This document shows positions 6,182-10,064 of a stretch of 10,064 bases of DNA, piece after piece. Numbering within the stretch: the stretch's first letter is position 1; every line of letters starts with the position of its first letter. Position numbers and translations under genes: made by a program. The stretch is from Baffinella frigidus (taxonomy: Eukaryota > Cryptophyceae > Cryptomonadales > Baffinellaceae): the NCBI GenBank assembly GCA_026770585.1, contig MU646410.1:26703-36766 (forward strand), in the 5' to 3' direction. The notes below the pieces were generated by a model that saw nothing but the letters and a program-made list of their open reading frames with translations, was not told the origin of the DNA and did not search any database.

Positions 6182-6526
6182 CCCCATTCTAGCCTTCGCG
6201 GTAGCCCGTGCATCCTGCGTCCTGACCGGGCCCCTTGCAGCATCCGCAGGACATGATCTTTCCCACCCAGCGCTAAGAGAACCTCGCTGTGCACCGGCGG
6301 AATCGGCTTCGGCCCTCACATCTCACAGTCACGATGGTGGTGTTGGCTCTTGAAGCGCGCAGGACCGCGTTACACTAGGGGGGCGCTCGAGACCTTGGAG
6401 CAGGCCACGGAGAGCGAGAATGTAGACCTAGAGGTGGAGCGTGGGAGAACTCTCTGTTGATCAATCGCAGTCCAGGTGGGAGTCGCTGCGTCATTTTTTT
6501 TAGAGGCACCAGAGCGAAGTGACGAG
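6182..6526. other. Gene-free upstream region of the zinc-ribbon gene
   Basis: GC-rich DNA with no convincing coding frame; a minus-strand 70-codon frame at 6107-6319 is Arg/Gly/Ala-rich and anonymous. AGAGGCACCAGAGCGAAGTG at 6503-6522 resembles AGGCACCAGAGAGAAG at 690 and 922. This is a short motif shared by the upstream regions of the ankyrin and zinc-ribbon genes, although oriented oppositely relative to each gene. No TATA box or other promoter element can be asserted. Confidence 0.3.
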
Positions 6527-6597
6527 GTAATGTTGGTAGGCTTACACGCTGTTCAAAAATACATTACATGGTGCTGACATGGCGCGCGCTCCCGCAG
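6527..6597 (+). other. Candidate 5'-UTR intron
   Basis: ACGAG|GTAATG at 6527 and CGCTCCCGCAG|GG ending at 6597 would bound a 71-bp intron, with a branch-point-like GTGCTGACAT at 6571-6580. The spliced leader would place the zinc-ribbon ATG 12 nt downstream of the acceptor. Supported only by motif reading. Confidence 0.3.
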
Positions 6598-6609
6598 GGT
6601 TGGCGCAAG

Positions 6610-6636
6610 ATGTTCTGCAATGGCTGCGGGACCGAG
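6610..6636 (+). CDS. Zinc-ribbon protein, exon 1 (first CxxC knuckle)
   Basis: A 27-nt exon, ATG to GAG, reading MFCNGCGTE, followed directly by a GTATGC donor at 6637. The pattern M-[FYK]-C-x-x-C-G-x-E is how the small zinc-ribbon domains (zinc_ribbon_2/DZR-type in Pfam terms) begin. Cys3 and Cys6 would provide half of a tetrahedral Zn2+ site, with the other pair on the next exon. Reading past the donor leaves zinc-ribbon sequence and enters a pyrimidine-rich stretch, so splicing is favoured. These domains usually mediate protein or nucleic-acid contacts rather than catalysis; the actual role here is unknown. ATG context is GCAAGATGT. Confidence 0.75.
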
Positions 6637-6999
6637 GTATGCGCGCCCCTTCCGAACGCGGCCACACCGAGCTTCCCCTCGTATCCTCCTCCCCTCTCGC
6701 CCCGCCCCCCCCCCGCTTATAGATTCTAATCAAAAGGGAAACCGACGCCTTATCCACGCCAGATCTGGCGTCGTCGACTTAAGCATTCGGGAATTTCCTC
6801 TCCTGAAAGATGTCAAGAGTTGATGTTTTGAGCCCTCTGGCGTGGGAGACACGGCACGCCGAACGCCGACGCACACCACACTCTCCCAATCCACGTCCCT
6901 CCCGTCCCTCCAGGGAGCTGCAGCTCCCTGTAGCGTCAAGCGGTCGCGTCTGTCAACTTGATAAACCTCGCGTTTCCCCTCTTCCCCTCTTCCCCGCAG
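6637..6999 (+). other. Intron 1 of the zinc-ribbon gene
   Basis: 363 bp from GTATGC to a strong acceptor, CCTCTTCCCCTCTTCCCCGCAG. It contains a perfect 16-bp palindrome ACGCCAGATCTGGCGT (6756-6771), and AGCCCTCTGGCGTGGG (6831-6846), which recurs exactly at 7167-7182 just upstream of the duplicated exon. Confidence 0.65.
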
Positions 7000-7098
7000 A
7001 ACCCCGCCGGCGCCAACTTCTGCGCGTCCTGCGGGAAGAACCCGAGCGGGGCCGCCCACGCCAGAGGCCTCGAAACATCCACTTTTGACATGTTTTAG
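7000..7098 (+). CDS. Zinc-ribbon protein, exon 2, first copy (2a)
   Basis: Begins after GCAG in phase 0 and reads NPAGANFCASCGKNPSGAAH. Joined to MFCNGCGTE it forms a complete four-cysteine zinc ribbon, C3-x2-C6-x10-C17-x2-C20, with the usual G-A-x-F-C spacing. There is no good GT donor after the knuckle. Read through, it meets TAG at 7096-7098 and gives a 41-residue protein with tail RGLETSTFDMF. Exon 2a may thus be a terminal alternative exon, or its downstream part may have decayed after duplication. Its tail aligns loosely with that of copy 2b but has lost the Ala-rich extension. The knuckle is clearly seen; the 3' end is uncertain. Confidence 0.65.
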   Translation, partial: NPAGANFCASCGKNPSGAAHARGLETSTFDMF

Positions 7099-7185
7099 CG
7101 GCAACCGGAGGGATTCTAAAGTCACTTTAGCCCGATCTGGCTAAGATAAGAGAGTCACGACCCTGAAGCCCTCTGGCGTGGGCAG

Positions 7186-7254
7186 AACGCCGACGGCGCC
7201 AACTTCTGCGCGTCCTGCGGGAAGAACCCCGGCGGGGCTGCCGTCGCCGCGGCG
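7186..7254 (+). CDS. Zinc-ribbon protein, exon 2, second copy (2b)
   Basis: A second copy of the knuckle exon reads NADGANFCASCGKNPGGAAV followed by AAA, then enters telomere-like sequence. Phase 0 after CAG at 7183-7185 joins equally well to exon 1. The acceptor region is poor: AGCCCTCTGGCGTGGG from intron 1 lies directly before CAG, and the long polypyrimidine tract present before copy 2a is missing. Its 3' end is ambiguous. A GT donor at 7243 would leave 19 codons, whereas a GC donor (GCGGCG|GCAAAC) at 7255 would leave 23 and retain the Ala run, which fits APAADNSMEK in the next exon. Use as an alternative to 2a is inference. Confidence 0.55.
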
Positions 7255-7424
7255 GCAAACCCCAAACCCCAACCCCTAAACCCCAACCCCTCAACCCTTA
7301 ACACTGAACCCGAAACCCGAAACCCGAAACCCTGAACCCTGAACCCTACACCATAAACCCTAAACCCTAAACCCTGAACCCTAAACCCCAAACCCCAAAC
7401 CCGAAACCCGAAACGCGAAAGCAG
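7255..7424 (+). repeat. Telomere-like C-rich tract, probable intron between exons 2b and 3
   Basis: 170 bp almost entirely of CCCTAAA relatives: AAACCCC, AACCCCTAAACCC, CCCGAAA, CCCTGAA and perfect CCCTAAACCCTAAACCC near 7360-7375. It ends GCGAAAGCAG|GCGCCCGCG, the acceptor of exon 3. The sense strand is C-rich. It has no classical pyrimidine tract, although C density is high. Alternatively the tract was inserted into a once continuous Ala-rich coding exon. Confidence 0.7.
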
Positions 7425-7469
7425 GCGCCCGCGGCCGACAACTCGATGGAGAAGATGATGATGATGCAG
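7425..7469 (+). CDS. Zinc-ribbon protein, exon 3 (Met-rich), best copy
   Basis: 45 nt, 15 codons in phase 0: APAADNSMEKMMMMQ, bounded by GCAG at 7421-7424 and CAG|GTTACG at 7469/7470. It continues the Ala/Pro linker of exon 2b and leads into the Met/Gln/Asn-rich last exon (MMANQQAQNNAM), giving a Met/Gln-rich low-complexity tail after the zinc ribbon. Two further copies of the same block lie at 7641-7676 and 8076-8111, and only this one has an in-frame 3' splice site directly upstream. The function of the Met-rich tail is unknown; it may form a short helix. Confidence 0.55.
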
Positions 7470-7640
7470 GTTACGAGCCTCCCAGCACCCCGAAGTGAAC
7501 CAAATCAGTTTGGATCCGGCATTTTGTGTCACAAGGAGTCTACTCTGAGGGTAGAGAGCCTTCTATTCGCCCCCGTAGGAAATCTCTAGGTCTAGGGGTT
7601 TGCTACCGTAGGGTCCTGGTATGCGAAAAAAAACATCGTC
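7470..7640 (+). repeat. Spacer of the exon-3 duplication unit
   Basis: This spacer, together with exon 3, is copied downstream, with a repeat spacing of about 204 bp between the first two exon-3 copies. It includes CCCGAAGTGAACCAAATC (7489-7506), GTTTGGATCCGGC, AGGGTAGAGAGCC, and CCCCCGTAGGAAATCTCTAG to TACCGTAGGGTCCTGG (7570-7619). Close versions recur at about 7946-8066. The CCGTAGGGTCCT part resembles the centre of the foldback at 2486-2605. Confidence 0.6.
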
Positions 7641-7676
7641 GCCGACAACTCGATGGAGAAGATGATGATGATGCAG
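7641..7676 (+). pseudogene. Second copy of exon 3, lacking an in-frame acceptor
   Basis: Codes ADNSMEKMMMMQ, identical to the first copy over these 12 codons, and keeps a donor-like CAG|GTTGCG. Upstream, however, GCGAAAAAAAACATCGTC replaces the GCAGGCGCCC acceptor. The nearest AG (7610-7611) would enter in the wrong phase. It therefore looks like a duplicated, probably unused pseudo-exon, though a more distant acceptor cannot be excluded. Confidence 0.5.
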
Positions 7677-8075
7677 GTTGCGAGCCTCCCTTTTGAAGGA
7701 ATGAATTGTTCCGCATTATAAATTTTGTACGGAGTCACGTCCAAACAAGAGCTCTACGTTCACAGCAGACCCACATCCTAAATCGGATTGGTCAAGGTTG
7801 CCTCCCAGCACCCCGAAGTGAACCAAATCGGGAGTTGACATCTGCAGTAAATCTCACCAGAACTCAAAGCTGAGCGTTGAGTCCTGGGGGGGGGGTTACT
7901 CAACTCCAGCCCGATCTGGTTCCCTTCGGGTGGTTGGTGGCAGCAACCCGAAGTGAACCAAATCAGGTTGGATCCAGCAATATGTTTCACCAGAGGGTAG
8001 ACAGCCATCTATTCACCCCCGTAGGAAATTCCTAGGTCCCTAGGGGTTTGCTGCCGTAGGGACCTCCATCGTGTT
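7677..8075 (+). repeat. Intron segment with repeated CGAAGTGAACCAAATC motif and hairpin
   Basis: CGAAGTGAACCAAATC occurs at 7814-7829 and 7949-7964, as it does at 7491-7506. TGGTTCCCTTCGGGT (7917-7931) is its inverted counterpart and pairs with ACCCGAAGTGAACCA (7946-7960) with one mismatch around a 14-nt loop. A G9-10 run lies at about 7885-7895. 7967-8066 repeats the spacer seen after the first exon-3 copy. No coding sequence is seen. Confidence 0.55.
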
Positions 8076-8111
8076 GTCGACACCACGATGGAGAAGATGA
8101 TGCTGCTGCAG
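8076..8111 (+). pseudogene. Third, diverged copy of exon 3
   Basis: Reads VDTTMEKMMLLQ, against ADNSMEKMMMMQ in the other copies, with a donor-like CAG|GTTGGG. No phase-0 acceptor lies directly upstream; AG at 8058-8059 would add 16 nt and shift the frame. Divergence is greater than between the first two copies, so this duplication is probably older. Likely a pseudo-exon. Confidence 0.45.
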
Positions 8112-8143
8112 GTTGGGACCAAAACAAATCAAAACACTTTCAT

Positions 8144-8275
8144 CCCGCCGAGTGTTCAAGTTCAACACGATTTAGCAACGCAAATTACTGCACACATCTT
8201 TTACTATTGCCTGTATGAACCCATTTTGTAGTAATTTTCGTTGCCAAATCGTATGCAACTTTGATACTCGGCGGG
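8144..8275. repeat. Foldback element with ~46-bp imperfect arms
   Basis: 8144-8189 (CCCGCCGAGTGTTCAAG...) and 8230-8275 (...ACTTTGATACTCGGCGGG) are reverse complements over 46 positions with roughly nine mismatches and no gaps, around a 40-bp loop. It lies within the long intron before exon 4. It has no coding capacity and is likely a MITE-like remnant. Confidence 0.7.
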
Positions 8276-8960
8276 GTTCGATTGTGTCCTCTGCGCTACT
8301 GTATGTTAGGCATGCGTTGTTTGCCCAAGACAGCAACACCTACCGAGGCACCCCCTGTACCCACTCAGCAGTCACCGGGGGCTTCACGGATACAGTCCAT
8401 CAAAAAGATTTTTACTAGAATCGTATCCATTGCGATGGATTCCAACGAACCCCCCCCCGGATTTCCGGGGGGAAAGGAACTCGGCGCCGGCTAAGTGGCC
8501 TCGGTGTCAGTAAGTGGCCTCGGTGTCGCACGTGCGAGCCTCATGCGTACCTCTTGTTCGTGCGTGTTGTTCACACTGCGAGCCTGTGTGTCATTGCGTT
8601 TTATTTGTTACTGCGAGTGTGTGTTATTTATTACTGCGAGCCTCGGATATGCGTCTTATTTTTGTTTGTTGCGGTGAAGCCGTGGAGTTGAGTGATCGAA
8701 AAAAGTGTGCGAGGTGGAAAGGCCCGCTTCGGGTTGTCTCAGCGCCACCCACTCGAGGCTAGAAATGTGAGTATTTCAAAAGTTTTAACTTTACAAGTCC
8801 TTTACACGTGGACCGCTGTGTAGTAATTTTCACACGAAAATCGCGTTTGGTCACGCATCTCGGGGAATTCCCTGAGATACATGACCAAGCCCCGCCCGTG
8901 ACTCGTACAAATGTTTACAACCCCACATTTGAAATGCCCCCCTTTCTAGCCTCGAGTGGA
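8276..8960 (+). other. Intron interior; short tandem repeat and possible retroelement relic
   Basis: TAAGTGGCCTCGGTGTC is repeated in tandem at 8492-8508 and 8511-8527. Variants of (TA)CTGCGAGCCT follow several times at 8530-8645. A plus-strand frame near its end (about 8672-8760) reads VELSDRKKCARWKGPLRVVS. This recalls the RWxGPxxV core of the GPY/F module at the C-terminus of Ty3/gypsy-type integrases, but it is short and isolated. Other frames at 8215-8494 are not recognised. Confidence 0.3.
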
Positions 8961-9092
8961 CACGGTGGACTACGAGGGCTTCTTTGGGGCTGGATTCTAG
9001 GGTGTAACATGACCAATTTGCAGTATTAAAGCCTTGCAGTTAATTGTCTCTGGGCAAGTTGACTTTTGATGGAAGGTTCGTAGTCCACGGTG
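8961..9092. repeat. 132-bp segment bounded by 15-bp inverted repeats
   Basis: CACGGTGGACTACGA (8961-8975) pairs with TCGTAGTCCACGGTG (9078-9092) with one mismatch. The size and termini are MITE-like. No internal coding capacity and no clear target-site duplication were seen. Confidence 0.45.
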
Positions 9093-9142
9093 CGGATGGT
9101 CACCATGCATGCTGACCAACCTGTGTGGGTAATGGGTGTTCC

Positions 9143-9174
9143 GGGGTTCGGGTTTAGGGTCGTTTAGGGGTTAG
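9143..9174 (+). repeat. Short degenerate telomere-like tract (G-rich on plus)
   Basis: GGGGTTCGGGTTTAGGGTCG followed by TTTAGGGGTTAG. It is oriented opposite to the other intronic tracts of this gene. Confidence 0.6.
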
Positions 9175-9218
9175 ATTCACGGTCAGACACTCCGAACCTG
9201 GCCAACATGTATGCTACA

Positions 9219-9387
9219 GCGTTTGCGGTAATTGTTGTTCGTTTTGGACGTGCGGTTTCCCGGTTTCCCGGTTTTCATTTATACCAGAAGTGTCCATTTA
9301 AAATGTTTTACGACCTTTGCAACATTTTAAAAAACCGCAAAACCGGAAAACCGCACGTCCAAAATGGACAACAATTACCGTAAACGC
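9219..9387. repeat. Foldback element with 57-bp arms and nested hairpin
   Basis: 9219-9275 and 9331-9387 are reverse complements over 57 positions with about seven mismatches and no gaps, sharing GGTAATTGTTGT, TTTTGGACGTGCGGTTT and a CCGGTTT stretch. The 55-bp loop contains a second perfect inverted repeat, TTTAAAATGTT (9297-9307) and AACATTTTAAA (9321-9331). It sits in the last intron of the zinc-ribbon gene. No coding capacity; MITE-like. Confidence 0.8.
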
Positions 9388-9425
9388 TCCACCCAGCATT
9401 TCCTCAACTGTTGTATGCGCGGCAG

Positions 9426-9463
9426 ACCCCTAAACCCAAACCCCTAAACCATAACCCCTCAAC
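9426..9463 (+). repeat. Short telomere-like tract (C-rich on plus)
   Basis: ACCCCTAAACCCAAACCCCT followed by AAACCATAACCCCTCAAC, directly preceding the 31-bp minisatellite. Confidence 0.65.
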
Positions 9464-9464
9464 T

Positions 9465-9669
9465 ACGCTGACGTCGCGTCCAATAAGTAGCTATAATGCT
9501 GACGGCGCGTCTAATAAGTGGTTATTATGCTGACCTCGCGTCCAATGAGTAGTTATTATCCTGACGTCACGTCCAATAAGTAGTTGTAATGCTGACGGGG
9601 CGTCCAATAAGTAGGTATTATGCTGACGTCGCGTCCAATAAGTAGTTATTATGCTGACTGTCGCGTCCG
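9465..9669 (+). repeat. 31-bp minisatellite, ~6.6 copies, ending at a splice acceptor
   Basis: Six full units start at 9465, 9496, 9527, 9558, 9589 and 9620, each ATGCTGACGTCGCGTCCAAT followed by AAGTAGTTATT with a few substitutions. A seventh, truncated unit (9651-9669) runs into TCGCGTCCGCGCAG. Unit length is constant at 31 bp. The consensus contains TGACGTCG, close to the CRE/ATF palindrome, in several copies. The last unit joins directly to the 3' splice site of exon 4. It is intronic in the proposed model. Confidence 0.9.
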
Positions 9670-9674
9670 CGCAG

Positions 9675-9725
9675 ATGATGGCGAACCAGCAGGCCCAGAA
9701 CAACGCCATGATCTCCGGCGCAGGG
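9675..9725 (+). CDS. Zinc-ribbon protein, exon 4 (Gln/Asn/Met-rich)
   Basis: 51 nt, 17 codons in phase 0 after GCGCAG (AG at 9673-9674): MMANQQAQNNAMISGAG. A donor-like GTACCC follows at 9726. It joins smoothly to MEKMMMMQ of exon 3, giving a Met/Gln/Asn-rich tail. If not spliced, the frame passes into CCACCCT repeats (VPYTLHPPPS), which is typical of non-coding sequence read by accident. It shares its reading phase with every other exon of this gene. The gene probably continues beyond the right edge. No domain is recognised in this piece, and assignment to the gene rests on phase, splice motifs and composition. Confidence 0.55.
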
Positions 9726-10064
9726 GTACCCTACACCCTCCACCCTCCACCCTCCACCCTCCACCCTAAACCCTCTCCCTCTTTCTCTCCCTCCCCCTGT
9801 CTCCCTCTCCCCCTCTCTCTGTGAACCGTTAACCCTAGTCTCTCTCCCTCTCTCCCTATCTCCATCTTTCCCTCTGAGCCCCACACCCTATACCCTACAC
9901 CCTCCACCCTCCATCCTACGCCCTAAAATATAAAACCTAAACCCTAACGGCAACCTCCACCCTCCACCCTCCACCCTCCACCCTCCACCCTCTCCCTCCC
10001 TCTTTCTGAACCCTGAACCCTGAACTCTAAACACTCTCCCCCTCTCCCCTTCTCCCCCTCTCTC
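9726..10064 (+). repeat. Low-complexity intron start: CCACCCT/CCCTAAA repeats and CT-rich DNA
   Basis: GTACCCTACACCCTCCACCC begins directly at the exon 4 boundary. CCACCCT units fill 9735-9762 and 9956-9990, CCCTAAA/CCCTGAA variants 9880-10028, and CTCTCCCT runs 9770-9865 and 10033-10064. The degenerate telomere-like pattern and C-rich sense strand match the start of ankyrin intron 2. No coding sequence is seen to the window end. Confidence 0.75.

Noticed and set aside
8260-8285. GGTTCGATT, resembling a tRNA T-loop
   Set aside because: No acceptor stem or D- and anticodon-arm fits around it, and it lies at the edge of a foldback.
1-10064. CRISPR array, operon or bacterial promoter and terminator features
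   Set aside because: Repeats are telomere-like, minisatellite or foldback types without CRISPR spacing, and the gene structure is eukaryotic with introns.

Overview
This looks like eukaryotic nuclear DNA from an organism with TTTAGGG-type telomeres. TTTAGGG-like tracts, perfect and degenerate, recur at about seven places (1-52, 3058-3270, 7257-7415, 9143-9174, 9426-9463, 9726-9770, 9880-10028). Coding sequence is sparse and split into very short exons by GT-AG introns, and there are no bacterial-style operons. TTTAGGG telomeres occur in plants, many algae and alveolates. The ankyrin style (LIKARANIEEKDE) and the repeat-rich mixed composition make me favour an alga or photosynthetic alveolate such as a chromerid, but this is a low-confidence guess.

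Layout. (a) 1-672, minus strand: the 5' end of an ankyrin-repeat gene that runs off the left edge. Two phase-0 exons (433-534, 83-127) are separated by a 305-bp intron with a good polypyrimidine/AG acceptor. (b) 535-1360: imperfect direct repeats, and a ~100-bp repeat pair carrying TCTCCCGCC boxes. (c) 1464-1829, plus strand: a probably intronless gene for a 122-residue protein with an organelle-presequence-like N-terminus and two copies of an NHANQxNPxNDEY motif. (d) 2111-2361, minus strand: a possible exon with a GTGAGT donor. (e) 2400-6070: an essentially gene-free repeat region. It holds a perfect 30-bp-arm foldback, a telomere-like tract, at least six copies of a dispersed repeat (including a 104-bp inverted pair about 96% identical) and an inverted duplication. 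(f) 6610-9725, plus strand: a zinc-ribbon gene. Its CxxC knuckles lie on separate exons, one exon is duplicated, another is triplicated, and the long intron holds two foldbacks, telomere-like tracts and a 31-bp minisatellite that abuts the last exon. (g) 9726-10064: the next intron, made of CCACCCT/CCCTAAA repeats and CT-rich sequence.

The genes show no obvious shared pathway. The striking theme is architectural: tiny in-frame phase-0 exons surrounded by telomere-like sequence, in several introns starting almost at the 5' splice site and usually with the C-rich strand as sense. All gene models rest on reading codons and splice motifs by eye; no transcript or homology search was available.
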